Shown here: positions 16,901 through 25,145 of the stretch, in pieces
Position numbering within the stretch: the stretch's first letter is position 1
Layout: every line of letters starts with the position of its first letter
Position numbers and translations under genes: made by a program
The notes under the pieces: generated by a model
Seen by the model: only the letters and a program-made list of their open reading frames with translations
Told to the model about the DNA's origin: nothing
Database searches by the model: none
NCBI GenBank assembly: GCA_036337945.1
Contig: JAYZDF010000030.1
Location: 12,743-76,742 of the forward strand
Source of the DNA: JAYZDF01 sp036337945
Lineage (GTDB): Bacteria; Myxococcota; Kuafuiibacteriia; Kuafuiibacteriales; Kuafuiibacteriaceae
DNA: 64,000 nt
Direction: 5' to 3'

Positions 16901-19308
16901 CGGTTATCGGGGTCACTAACGGAAGCATTGTAAATATAAATAATGAACTTGAATACACGCCGAATCCCGGATTTTTAGGGACAGAGACCTTCACCTATAC
17001 CATGAGGGACGATAACGGAGGCGAAGATACGGGTACAGTGACTCTCAATGTAGTTCAGAGACAGCTTTACAACGTCACTACCCAAGCGCTGACGGGAATC
17101 GCTGACGTCTCTAGCCTAGCGGCAGCTGATCTTGACGCAGATGGGCTGAATGATGTGGTCACGGTAAATCGGCGTAACGACCGACTCACAATACTACCAA
17201 GTCAAGCTCCAGACTGGGGACAGAGAATAGAGATTGCGGTCGGAGATACACCGGTTGAGGTGATAGGAGGAGACTTAAACCAAGATGGATTAGAAGATCT
17301 GGCGATAGCAAACCAAGGAGACGGAACAGTGACTGTTTTACTCAACACTTCGCCCGCGCCGGGTGTTTTCACATTCTCCGTTTCAACGATAACGGTTGGC
17401 GGGCAACCTCAGTCCGTAAGAATCGTCGACGTCAATCAAGACGCAAACCTTGACATTGTGATTGCAACGGGCTCAGGAAACGAGGTTGTCGTCGCTCCAA
17501 ACACAACGGCTGCTCAAGCTGCGGTACCCACTTTCGCCACTCTTGTGAGAGTCAGTGTACCCAATGCTGCAGACCTTTCCGTTGTTGATATCAATCAAGA
17601 TAATGTTCCGGATATCGCCTCGATAGACCCCATTGGCAATCAAGTCGTGTTTGCACTGAATCAAGGCGGCGGTGCACCCGGGCAGACTCCCATCTACAAT
17701 GCACCAACGAACCTCGCACTTTCCGCTTCCCCTTATTTCTTAGAGATGGGTGATCTCAACAGAGATAATATCCCAGACTTAATCGTAGGTAGCCAAGCCG
17801 CCGACTCGCTCGAGGTTCGATTTAATACGACCGGGATTGGTGCGGCTACACCAAGCTTCTCGGCACCGACAGATCTAAGCGCTTCTGTCTCCGTGGCTGA
17901 CCCTTCCGACGTAATCATTACCGATATAAATCAAGATACAGTGCCTGATATCGCTTTTCTCAATCAGGAAACGAATGAATTCGTGAGTTTGCTGAATACG
18001 ACTTTGGCGGCTGCTGTGACTCCCACGTTCGGAGCGCCTGTAACCGTTACGACCGACTCAGGCCCCGCCCGCCTTGCTGAAATTTTTATCGATAACGATT
18101 TTTTACCTGACTACGTGGTCTTAAATTCAAATACAGATTTACTTACGAGCTATCTCAATCAAACTGTTCAAGGAGATACTAATATTGCCTATAACGTTTC
18201 TTCGTCGGGTCGGATGGGGCGCTCTCGTCCTGTCGATGTGCACGTCGCCGACCTAACAAGAGATGGGGTTCAGGATACGATTACGCTGGACCAGGTCGAT
18301 CGATCGGTGAGCGTATTCGCTGTAACTTCTGGTTCTGGTATTTCTCCTGTTACTCTTCGAACACGTCAGGTTTTTGAGTTCTCGACTCCTTCTGCCTCAA
18401 CTATGGCCATTGCTGACATCAATTCAGACAACTTGCCCGACTTGCTCGTTTTGGACCCAACTCAAGGACAGTTTTTTCTGCGACTCAATGAAACTACTGC
18501 ACCAGGAACAGCGGCGGTCTTCGGAAATGAGCAAACGGTGACATCCGCTTTGAATGCGGTAGCGGTCGCTGTTGCTGACCTCGACACCGACGGAGCTTCC
18601 GATGTTATCGTGGTCGAGCAGGCGAGCAATCGCATTGCAGTTCACAGAAATTCAACAGCCGTGGCTGGAAACACGGTTGCCTTTGTCGCACCGCAATATT
18701 TCGCTACGGGCCTAAACCCAACCGCTGTTACAGCAGAAGATATCAACCAAGATGGTCTCGTCGACATCATTGTGACGAACGGTAATCAGAACTCGGTGTC
18801 TGTCTTTATAAATCAAACGACCACACCCGGACCGCTCGCTTTTCAAACGATTGGTCCATTCAACGTGAGTATTTTACCGACGGCAGTTGCAGTAGGCGAT
18901 GTCGATGACGATGGTATTCTTGATATCATCACTGCGAACCAGACTGACGACAGTATTGCGGTGATTCGAGGAACGACTCAATCACCTGCTGCGCCCGTAA
19001 CTTTTGACTTTGTGCAGGTGCTGAACATTGTGCCCATCGCCAGCACGATTACAAAACTGTCCCTCGCAGACGTGAATAGTGATGGTCGATTAGATATCGT
19101 TGCGGCAACCGATAGTAACGATTCTGTTTCGGTCTTTTACAATCTAACGCTTACCGGTGAAACGAATGTTGCCTTTGGTCTCGCCAGCTACAACGCGGGT
19201 GATCTACCAGTGTCCGCTATGGCGGCCGACCTAAACCAAGACACAAACCCTGAGATTGTTGTTGTAAACTCTGAGTCTGATGATGTCGTGATTCTTCACG
19301 GTCAGTAG
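13963..19308 (+). CDS. giant lipoprotein with 11 cadherin-like and about 14 FG-GAP/VCBS repeats
   Basis: A 1,781-residue lipoprotein. The signal ends in a good lipobox (APLLFAC). From about 40 to 1030 there are 11 tandem cadherin-like/Big_9-type modules of roughly 85-95 residues. Each carries a D-x-x-x-T/V pattern, a core such as VLANDSDPDGDxLSV, and an FxYTxxDxRGGxxxATVxVxVN end. From about 1045 to the C-terminus there are about 14 Asp-rich FG-GAP/VCBS calcium-loop motifs (for example DLDADGLNDVV, DINQDGLVDII, DVDDDGILDII), probably one or two beta-propellers. Both repeat types bind calcium in characterised proteins. A stalk of Ig-like modules holding a propeller head away from the surface suggests adhesion (inference). 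The repeats share protein pattern more than DNA identity, so they are old. Confidence 0.88.
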   Translation: MNIGLRNLSISILAPLLFACLDNPETFRPDVGFIENLEPSSTDDEYTVEVNSKTIFDVVANDSDPDGDELSVASFSQPLSGSAATADSSSILFTAPAEPGLSTFEYTASDGRGGTSSATVRVTVVAANALPVALTDTATTQQGVSVLVPVLLNDSDPEGNALTVIAVDDTEAGSTEIRMNEVLFTPNAEFFGNASFAYTIEDSQKLQTSAYVHINVNGRPVTNNDVYAVAISGATLLPVLENDQDPDGEELTLVNVLGDHGGEARIVGEQISYTAPVGFRGNETFQYIVTDPRGGTSTATVTVRVSSPPIAAQDNVLSQEDIPIEINPLLNDSDPEMDTLSIASLFQPVNGSVRAVSDQTVLYTPNSGFIGVDEFFYTISDGNLNVSTGTVTVTVNGRPDVVNDDVYTAVNRPLNINVLSNDTDPEMDSLSVVEIQTPPSGTATIASNNIVIFSPEQNFSGIVSFAYTAEDARGGRAQATINVTVNTTPIANQDAALTQQDTSVTIDVLANDSDEDNDVLSVATTRPGANGRVDVNPSGTVTYTPNAGFFGNDTFIYTVNDGRQGTATANVNITVNSRPIALDDSFATQQSTAVVLNVLANDSDPEDTFQIESFQQVFTGTITDNGNGTLTYAPNPAYFGTENFTYTILDARGGRDSATVSVVVNGQTTAVRDQAFTQVNTSVLIDVLSNDLDPENEPLSIVSFVTPLNGSVTQESNGLRYTPNNNFTGVDTFVYVITDGSSNATGTVTIRVNAAPVANNDTFIVQLDQLTRLDVLANDTDADSQNGLFADSLSIVASGLTQPAQGTVSSTAGDVVLYQPPTGFFGEVAFDYTIQDNFGGSAQASVSVSVNSPPVAVDDDVLVQMEQPFTVSVLANDNDLDVTDSLTVSSVTQPLNGTVAISGTTEVIYTSNTGYFGPDAFTYTVTDSRGGFATANVTVNVNAPPVVADDQFIVLQNTTRLLDVLANDDSPDLDPLTFVSVIGVTNGSIVNINNELEYTPNPGFLGTETFTYTMRDDNGGEDTGTVTLNVVQRQLYNVTTQALTGIADVSSLAAADLDADGLNDVVTVNRRNDRLTILPSQAPDWGQRIEIAVGDTPVEVIGGDLNQDGLEDLAIANQGDGTVTVLLNTSPAPGVFTFSVSTITVGGQPQSVRIVDVNQDANLDIVIATGSGNEVVVAPNTTAAQAAVPTFATLVRVSVPNAADLSVVDINQDNVPDIASIDPIGNQVVFALNQGGGAPGQTPIYNAPTNLALSASPYFLEMGDLNRDNIPDLIVGSQAADSLEVRFNTTGIGAATPSFSAPTDLSASVSVADPSDVIITDINQDTVPDIAFLNQETNEFVSLLNTTLAAAVTPTFGAPVTVTTDSGPARLAEIFIDNDFLPDYVVLNSNTDLLTSYLNQTVQGDTNIAYNVSSSGRMGRSRPVDVHVADLTRDGVQDTITLDQVDRSVSVFAVTSGSGISPVTLRTRQVFEFSTPSASTMAIADINSDNLPDLLVLDPTQGQFFLRLNETTAPGTAAVFGNEQTVTSALNAVAVAVADLDTDGASDVIVVEQASNRIAVHRNSTAVAGNTVAFVAPQYFATGLNPTAVTAEDINQDGLVDIIVTNGNQNSVSVFINQTTTPGPLAFQTIGPFNVSILPTAVAVGDVDDDGILDIITANQTDDSIAVIRGTTQSPAAPVTFDFVQVLNIVPIASTITKLSLADVNSDGRLDIVAATDSNDSVSVFYNLTLTGETNVAFGLASYNAGDLPVSAMAADLNQDTNPEIVVVNSESDDVVILHGQ

Positions 19309-19318
19309 TGTCGATGCT

Positions 19319-20545
19319 CTAAGATAAATCGCCACCAAAGAGGCGGTATTTACGGTCTAGCTTACCATTCATTTGACGGATGGCGTTGTTGATGAGTTCG
19401 TTGTCTTCCAGCGTCCATCCAAGTTCTCCGCCCTTCATACCAAGTTTTCGAGTTGCCTCTATCGTTTCCAAGAAGAGTAGTGTCTCAAGACCTTTTTTTC
19501 GGTAATCAGGGTCGATGCCAAGAACCATCAGTCGAGCAAAATCAATTGAACGACGCTTCAGCAGAAAGGTCAGCCAACCGAACGGAAACAAACGACCATC
19601 TTTTGGTAAGGCCTGATTTATATCAGGCAGCGTAACCGAGAAGCCCACAGGTTTTGCGTTAACCTCGACAAAAAGAATAAGTTTTTCTTCTAAGATGGGA
19701 CGTAAATCCGCTGCAATTTGCGAAAATTCATCTTCCGCCACCGGAACAAAACCCCAGTTCTTCTGCCAAGAGCGATTGTAGATTTCGAAGAGAGTACGAA
19801 CTTCATTTTCGAACTTGCTGAGTTCTGCAGTGCGAACAGAAACGTTGTTTCGTGTCTTTACCCGTGCGGCCACTCGTTTAATACGCTCAATCTTTTTATC
19901 AACGTCAGACGCCGTCACATCAATTGTCCATGCGAACAAATCTTTAGCTTTACTAAACCCAAAGCTGAGGAGCATTTCCTCGTAGTACTGAGGATTGTAA
20001 GTCATTTCGATTACGGGCGGTCTTTCGAAATTTTCTACCAATAAACCACATTGATGATTTGTTGAAAAATTCATCGGTCCAATGACTGTTGCGCATCCTT
20101 TTGAGCGCAACCAGTTGCATGCATCGGTCATGAGTCCATGCGCGATTTTTCGTTCATTCACGCATTCGAAAAAGCCAAACCAACCCGTTTCATCATGGCC
20201 ATGGTAACGATTATAAGCATGGTCTATATGGGCACAGATCCTGCCGACTACTTTGTTTCGATGTATCGCAATGAATGCTTTAATTTCAAAATGCTTGAGT
20301 GACTTATTATTGCTTACATCCAAGAATTTCATCAAATGCGAGCGCAGCGGCATAACGAAGTTTTTGTCTCCTTCGTAGATATGCTCGGTCATCTCGATGA
20401 ATTTCTTCCGTTGTGACTTGTTCGCGAGATTAATTTCAATAACGTCAAAATCCGTTCGATGACGCAGTCGGGAAGCGGGCGCTGGCTCGAGTTTCGGAAG
20501 GTCGCTCGGTGGGCGCCCGTGTGGATTTTTTGGATCTGTGATCAC
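19319..20545 (-). CDS. GNAT-fold N-acetyltransferase-like protein
   Basis: A 408-residue cytoplasmic protein of a large, poorly characterised family. A GNAT-like core is seen in FIAIHRNKVVGRICAHID (about 90-110), and a second in the C-terminal part, FARLMVLGIDPDYRKKGLETLL, which contains the R/Q-x-x-G-x-G/A-type acetyl-CoA loop. Between them GPMNFSTNHQCGLLVE and MTYNPQYYEEML are conserved in this family. No substrate is known. The GTG start lies 5 bp after the stop of the upstream gene, so it belongs to the pbp1A operon. Nothing shows that it modifies a cell-wall precursor, but that is a reasonable guess from position. Confidence 0.75.
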   Translation of the reverse strand: MITDPKNPHGRPPSDLPKLEPAPASRLRHRTDFDVIEINLANKSQRKKFIEMTEHIYEGDKNFVMPLRSHLMKFLDVSNNKSLKHFEIKAFIAIHRNKVVGRICAHIDHAYNRYHGHDETGWFGFFECVNERKIAHGLMTDACNWLRSKGCATVIGPMNFSTNHQCGLLVENFERPPVIEMTYNPQYYEEMLLSFGFSKAKDLFAWTIDVTASDVDKKIERIKRVAARVKTRNNVSVRTAELSKFENEVRTLFEIYNRSWQKNWGFVPVAEDEFSQIAADLRPILEEKLILFVEVNAKPVGFSVTLPDINQALPKDGRLFPFGWLTFLLKRRSIDFARLMVLGIDPDYRKKGLETLLFLETIEATRKLGMKGGELGWTLEDNELINNAIRQMNGKLDRKYRLFGGDLS

Positions 20546-20550
20546 GATAA

Positions 20551-22257
20551 TTAGGCGAACATTCGGACACTAATCATTCCGGAGAATAATAATAAAAAGA
20601 AGAAGAGTCCGGCTCCAAATATGATTCCTGCCCAGAATCGCCCGTCGGTTGGTCCTGAGTTTCTGACATCATAGACAATGCACCATCCACTCGCTAGGCA
20701 GGACACGGTTCCGCCTATCATCGCAGCGTACCAAGCCGGTTCCAGGACTGCTGGGATTGCCTCCATCAGAGTAGGTGTGAAATGGAGTAAGAAGAGACAC
20801 GGGACAAACAGAACAGAAATCCACCGAGGGACTAAAAATGAGATCTCATCGTGATAAGAAGAAGAGACCAAACGGACTGCCTCGAAGCTCAGCACGGATA
20901 AGAAGCCTACAGTTATATGTCCCACCATCCAAGCGCGAGAGATAGCGAGATTCTCAAGTCTGCTTGCTTGCTGTGACCAAGTCAGGATGACCACCATAGC
21001 GGGGACCAAAGCAAGTAGCCCTACCGCGAGCTGCTTGAATCCATTCGGCGCTTTGCCGCTTGCGAAGCTCATGCAGCCGGGTAAGAGGTTTAGAGCCAGT
21101 GTTTTTATCCATCCGTGGTCTGAGCGCCGGGCAGGGCGGGGCGATTTTGCAGCAAAAATTGGTGTTGAGCGAACGCCAGCAGTGCTACCCGAAGGTGCAT
21201 TAGCGGTCGAGTCCACAGGACTGACGGAATCTGATGCAGCGGGGACGATCGGATCCAAATCAACCATGGAAGACCGGTCAATGGTCGCACCTCTGATCGA
21301 TGCTGCCGAAGACCGAAGAGGTTTTGGTTCTGTTGGTGTGATCTCTGCTGGCGTGATGTTTGAAAGCGGAATTGGTCTGAGTCCACTACTCGAATTTCGA
21401 GGTTGGATAGAAACAGGGCCCGCATCTGTATCGTTACGATTGAGCGCAGACTGTGCGTCTAGTCTGTCTTTAGCGGGGTCATCTGCCGTTATATTCAGGC
21501 CGTTCTCACGAGGAAGGCTTGGGGGGCTCGGAGGTATGGGCAGCGCTGTCGCAGCACGTACGTTTTGAACGGGTGGTTTGAGTGGAGGTGGCGTTACAGG
21601 CTCGACGGTACCGGCTTCTAAATTTAAAGCCACGCCAAACATGGTCTTCTCGTCGTTAGAAGATTCCTCCTCTTCGATATGCAGATTAGTCGCGGAGGTG
21701 CTGATCATTGGTTCGTCGAAGGAACCTGAAATCAACTCGTCGGTGAGAGCAAAACCCACAACAGTCTTGTCACTGTTATCCTCGACGTCCGCGAAATCGG
21801 GGGTTTGGCTCGCTCCGAGGATTCCTTCGGCATATTGTTGTCTTTTCACTTCCTTGAGTAGATCGCCAGAGCGTTGCGCTATCGTTGCATCTTGGTTCTC
21901 ATCATCTCCGTATTTCGGTAAATCGTTGACATCGGACTCAGTGGGCATCCTTGGCAGAGGTGTTGCTGCGGTATCTACATTGCCTTGAATGAGATTCTCG
22001 TTTTCTACCGATACCTGAGCGACGTTTCCTTCGGGTGTAGTCCGTAAGGCTTTCAGTCGAACTCGTGAAACAGGTTTTGTTCTCTGACTACCAGGTGTCG
22101 ACGCTCCTTTTGGCCTTGCACGTGATGTCGCGCGAGGATCCGAGCCGACTGCTGGGCCGCTTGGGCGAGAGCCTCGAAGAGATTGAGATCTCAATTCAGA
22201 AGGTCGCTTGGGTCTCAGTCCATTCCTCTTCGGGTCTTGGTTTGAAGAATCATTCAC
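20551..22257 (-). CDS. protein with disordered N-terminal region and C-terminal membrane domain
   Basis: A 568-residue protein. Residues 1 to about 375 are low-complexity, rich in Pro, Ser, Arg and acidic residues, with short repeated phrases such as DEKTMFGVALNLE and DKTVVGFALTDE. The C-terminal 190 residues have about five hydrophobic helices (for example LAVGLLALVPAMVVIL, VLFVPCLFLLHF, FWAGIIFGAGLFFFLLLF). I recognise no family. The repeated [DE]-K-T-[MV]-[FV]-G phrases resemble forkhead-associated-partner or kinase-target tails found in deltaproteobacteria, which is a guess. It lies 47 bp downstream of PBP1A and is probably co-transcribed, suggesting a role at the inner membrane. Confidence 0.7.
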   Translation of the reverse strand: MNDSSNQDPKRNGLRPKRPSELRSQSLRGSRPSGPAVGSDPRATSRARPKGASTPGSQRTKPVSRVRLKALRTTPEGNVAQVSVENENLIQGNVDTAATPLPRMPTESDVNDLPKYGDDENQDATIAQRSGDLLKEVKRQQYAEGILGASQTPDFADVEDNSDKTVVGFALTDELISGSFDEPMISTSATNLHIEEEESSNDEKTMFGVALNLEAGTVEPVTPPPLKPPVQNVRAATALPIPPSPPSLPRENGLNITADDPAKDRLDAQSALNRNDTDAGPVSIQPRNSSSGLRPIPLSNITPAEITPTEPKPLRSSAASIRGATIDRSSMVDLDPIVPAASDSVSPVDSTANAPSGSTAGVRSTPIFAAKSPRPARRSDHGWIKTLALNLLPGCMSFASGKAPNGFKQLAVGLLALVPAMVVILTWSQQASRLENLAISRAWMVGHITVGFLSVLSFEAVRLVSSSYHDEISFLVPRWISVLFVPCLFLLHFTPTLMEAIPAVLEPAWYAAMIGGTVSCLASGWCIVYDVRNSGPTDGRFWAGIIFGAGLFFFLLLFSGMISVRMFA

Positions 22258-22304
22258 GGTTTTTGTTCACTCTTCGAGGGCATCATACAATGATCTGCGG
22301 CTGG

Positions 22305-24845
22305 CTAGAAGTTATCCTCCTTGCCAAATTCTTCAAGACTGGCCTCTCCTGCCTCTATCGCATACTCCGTCGGCGCTTCGCCAACTTTGAAGGCTTCTGA
22401 CACAGAATTTGGAGCTCCAGGTGCAGCTAGCTTACCGGTATCTCTATCGATTTCCACAAAAACGACACCCGGAGGAGGGGCGAAATCAGGGCTTTTTTGA
22501 CCCTTTAGAGACTTCTTCATATACGACAACCAAATAGGTAGGGCTGCTCGTCCTCCTTGCTCATAGCGTCCCATGGGAAGCACATAATCGTCGTATCCAA
22601 CCCAGGCCGCTGTCACAACATCGCTGGTATAGCCTACAAACCATGCGTCAAATGAGTCGTTAGTCGTTCCTGTTTTTCCCGCAACTGGCACACCGAGCTT
22701 TTGGGCGCCTACTCCGGTACCTTCCGTAACGACATTTCGCATGAGGCTCGTGGTCAGGAAGGCTTCCGCTTTGGTCATGATTCTCGGCGTTTTTGTCCCG
22801 TATTTTGTTAGTGCTGCTCGCGCTTTGCGAGAGGCACTAATCCAGGGATCTTTGTACCAAGGGTCCTCGTAGAGAACTGTTCCCTCTCTGTCGACGACGC
22901 GGGTCACAAATCTTCTTGTTCGTTGGCTGCCATAACTTGCGAAGACTCGGTAAACTTTCACTAAATCTGACATTGTGACACAGCCTGCGCCGAGCGCGAG
23001 TCCTAGCTCAGGAGGAAGTTCGTTCGAGATTCCAAGCTGCTGCGCCCAAGAGATTACCTCCTTAACACCAACCGCATCCATAATTTTGATCGCGGGCACG
23101 TTCATAGAATTCTTGAGTGCTGTTCGCATCGTCACTTCACCGAGAAACTTTTGCTCAAAGTTTTTGGGTTTCCATCTTCGACCTGCCGTTGGATCATCAG
23201 CGACGAGAGGTGCATCCAAAATGGTGGTTGATGCATTCCAATTATTCAGAGCAATCGCTGCTGAGTATACGATCGGTTTGAAGGATGAACCTGGTTGCCT
23301 GCAGGCCTGAATCGCGCGATTGAACTCACTACGTTCGAATGAGTATCCTCCGATCATCGCGTGCACGTATCCGCTGGCTACGTCTACAGATAGTAAGGAT
23401 GCTTCGAGGTTGGGCGCTTGCTCTAGTGCTACGAGTTGAATTGGATTCTTTTTTTGATTGGGAATGCGCTTCAGATAGGGTGTGGCGTATTTGTCCTTCT
23501 TTATATTGGCTAAGTTCGTTGTGCGGACGTGGACGACGTCTCCAACACTGAATGACTTTGGAATTTTCGTGAGTAGATTACTTTCGAACCAAGCTTGTGG
23601 ATTGACTTCTCTTGCCCATCGCATAGTGGCGAGTGGGAGCAGTGCACGGTGAGGCCCTATCCTGAGGTAAATACGTTGCTTTTTCCGATCGATTTTTGTG
23701 ATGAGTCCTAGAACTAAACTGTCGTTCTTGAGCTCTTCAAGTTGTCCTAAGCGCAGTAATTCTTTCGAGTATTTATCTAAGAAGCTTTGTTGTTCGGCCT
23801 GTGTTTTCAGTTTAAGAAGAGGCCCCCGAAAACCTTGTCGTTTATCGACCATTCGCAACTTCGAGTAAATTGCATCTTCAGCGGCGCGATATCTCTCGAC
23901 ATCAACAGTTGTCCATACCGACAAACCTTCATTCAGCACCTTGTCCTGTCCATATCGTTCCATGAGCCATCGCCGCACGTGCTCTGTGAAATAGGGGGTC
24001 ACGTCTCGGGAGGTGTTAGGAGCGCCGTATACGCGAATTTGTGTGTCTTCAGCTGCCTGTAGTTCTTCAGCGGAAATAAAACCCTCTTCTTTCATCCGTC
24101 GCAGTACATAAATACGGCGTTTGCGAGCGCGCTCGGGATATCGGAAAGGCGAGTATCTGGAAGGTGCCTGGGGTAGGCCGGCCAACAATGCCATCTCAGC
24201 CAGGTTGAGGGCTCCTACATTTTTCCGGAAATAATTTTCAGCAGCCGCTTGAATTCCGTAGGAGTGGTTCCCCAAAAAAATCTGGTTAAGATAAAGCGAG
24301 AGGATATCTTCTTTGGATAAGGCTTCTTCTAGTCTTCGCGCGAGAATCGCTTCCTTGATCTTCCGAGAGAGTTTTTTTGCTGTCCCCTGCTTGTAACCCT
24401 CTGCTTCAACAATCAGTGATTTCGCAACCTGCTGAGTAATTGTAGAACCGCCTTGAACGACGCGCCCGGCCTTCAGATTCGCGAAAGCCGCACGCAGGAT
24501 ACCGACATAGTCGATGCCTTCATGGTCAAAAAATCTATCGTCCTCGGAGGCGAGAAAAGCCTGAACAATTCGGCGGGGAATTTTTTCATAATCAACAACC
24601 ACTCTTCGTTCGCGAAAAAATTCCCCAATCATCTGCCCGTCTTGGGCAAAAACACGAGTGATAGTCTTGGGGCGATAGTCTTCGATTTTCTTAAATTCCG
24701 GGAGGCCCTCACTCATTGCGGCATACGTAGCTAGCCCAATGAAGAACCCTGCGACACCTGCGGTCAGGCCAAGGAAAATGAGCCAGCGAAAAATTGTACC
24801 GAAACGTCCGGTGCCTTCGCGTCGTCCTGCCAATAATATCTTCAT
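22305..24845 (-). CDS. penicillin-binding protein 1A, bifunctional transglycosylase/transpeptidase
   Basis: An 846-residue class A PBP that polymerises glycan strands and cross-links peptides in the periplasm. After one N-terminal membrane helix the GT51 domain carries EDDRFFDHEGID (about 105) and GGSTITQQVAKSL. The transpeptidase domain has the three active-site motifs: SSFK in PGSSFKPIVYS (about 518), SMN in KNSMNVPAIK (about 577), and KTGT in AGKTGTTND (about 722). A PBP1A-type insert lies between the domains (about 330-480). Length fits the family. The start at 24845 is preceded by a region with three hairpins (24859-24948). It heads an operon with the two genes downstream. Confidence 0.94.
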   Translation of the reverse strand: MKILLAGRREGTGRFGTIFRWLIFLGLTAGVAGFFIGLATYAAMSEGLPEFKKIEDYRPKTITRVFAQDGQMIGEFFRERRVVVDYEKIPRRIVQAFLASEDDRFFDHEGIDYVGILRAAFANLKAGRVVQGGSTITQQVAKSLIVEAEGYKQGTAKKLSRKIKEAILARRLEEALSKEDILSLYLNQIFLGNHSYGIQAAAENYFRKNVGALNLAEMALLAGLPQAPSRYSPFRYPERARKRRIYVLRRMKEEGFISAEELQAAEDTQIRVYGAPNTSRDVTPYFTEHVRRWLMERYGQDKVLNEGLSVWTTVDVERYRAAEDAIYSKLRMVDKRQGFRGPLLKLKTQAEQQSFLDKYSKELLRLGQLEELKNDSLVLGLITKIDRKKQRIYLRIGPHRALLPLATMRWAREVNPQAWFESNLLTKIPKSFSVGDVVHVRTTNLANIKKDKYATPYLKRIPNQKKNPIQLVALEQAPNLEASLLSVDVASGYVHAMIGGYSFERSEFNRAIQACRQPGSSFKPIVYSAAIALNNWNASTTILDAPLVADDPTAGRRWKPKNFEQKFLGEVTMRTALKNSMNVPAIKIMDAVGVKEVISWAQQLGISNELPPELGLALGAGCVTMSDLVKVYRVFASYGSQRTRRFVTRVVDREGTVLYEDPWYKDPWISASRKARAALTKYGTKTPRIMTKAEAFLTTSLMRNVVTEGTGVGAQKLGVPVAGKTGTTNDSFDAWFVGYTSDVVTAAWVGYDDYVLPMGRYEQGGRAALPIWLSYMKKSLKGQKSPDFAPPPGVVFVEIDRDTGKLAAPGAPNSVSEAFKVGEAPTEYAIEAGEASLEEFGKEDNF

Positions 24846-24858
24846 ACTCGTACGGAGA

Positions 24859-24948
24859 GGATTTCTGATCCCGAAGACGTCTACCGCTTTTCCACCGAGG
24901 CTGCAAAGCGGAGCAGGTTCAAAAATCCCAATTTCTCCAGTGGGAGAA
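24859..24948 (-). promoter_or_regulatory. structured leader candidate upstream of pbp1A
   Basis: Three short hairpins lie in the first 105 bp before the PBP1A start. GGAT pairs with ATCC (24859-24862 / 24868-24871). CCGCTTT pairs with AAAGCGG (24884-24890 / 24905-24911) over a 14-base loop. TTCTCC pairs with GGAGAA (24933-24938 / 24943-24948) over a 4-base loop. Neither strand matches a riboswitch or small RNA I know. It could be a 5' leader that controls translation, or chance; the density of stems is the only evidence. Confidence 0.3.
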
Positions 24949-25145
24949 GACCTAGTCCGTTTCTGAATGGCAAGCCTTCAAACGTGATTCTGTTTCAGTA
25001 CAAATCGAATAATCTAGGGGTTTTCGTGTAATGTGCAGATTTGGCATGCGCGGAAATCATGTGTGGAAAGGTAAGTATATAAGTTTACACAGGAAATGGA
25101 CATTCGATTTATTGATCGCGCACCGTTGGCCGGTTAGCGTCGATA

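Noticed and set aside
13963..19308. DNA tandem repeat array as a separate feature
   Set aside because: The repeats are clear in protein but diverged in DNA, so they are reported with the gene.
20987..21568. Long plus-strand frame of 193 codons inside the disordered-protein gene
   Set aside because: It is the antisense of a low-complexity Pro/Ser/Arg region in a real gene; it has no recognisable family or ribosome-binding site.
24850..24940. tRNA-like stretch (pairing GGAGAGG with TTTCTCC and a GGTTCAA box on plus; GGTGG and GGTAGAC boxes on minus)
   Set aside because: The T arm has extra bases and does not pair, the D arm is missing on plus, and no anticodon stem of five pairs with T33 can be drawn on either strand.
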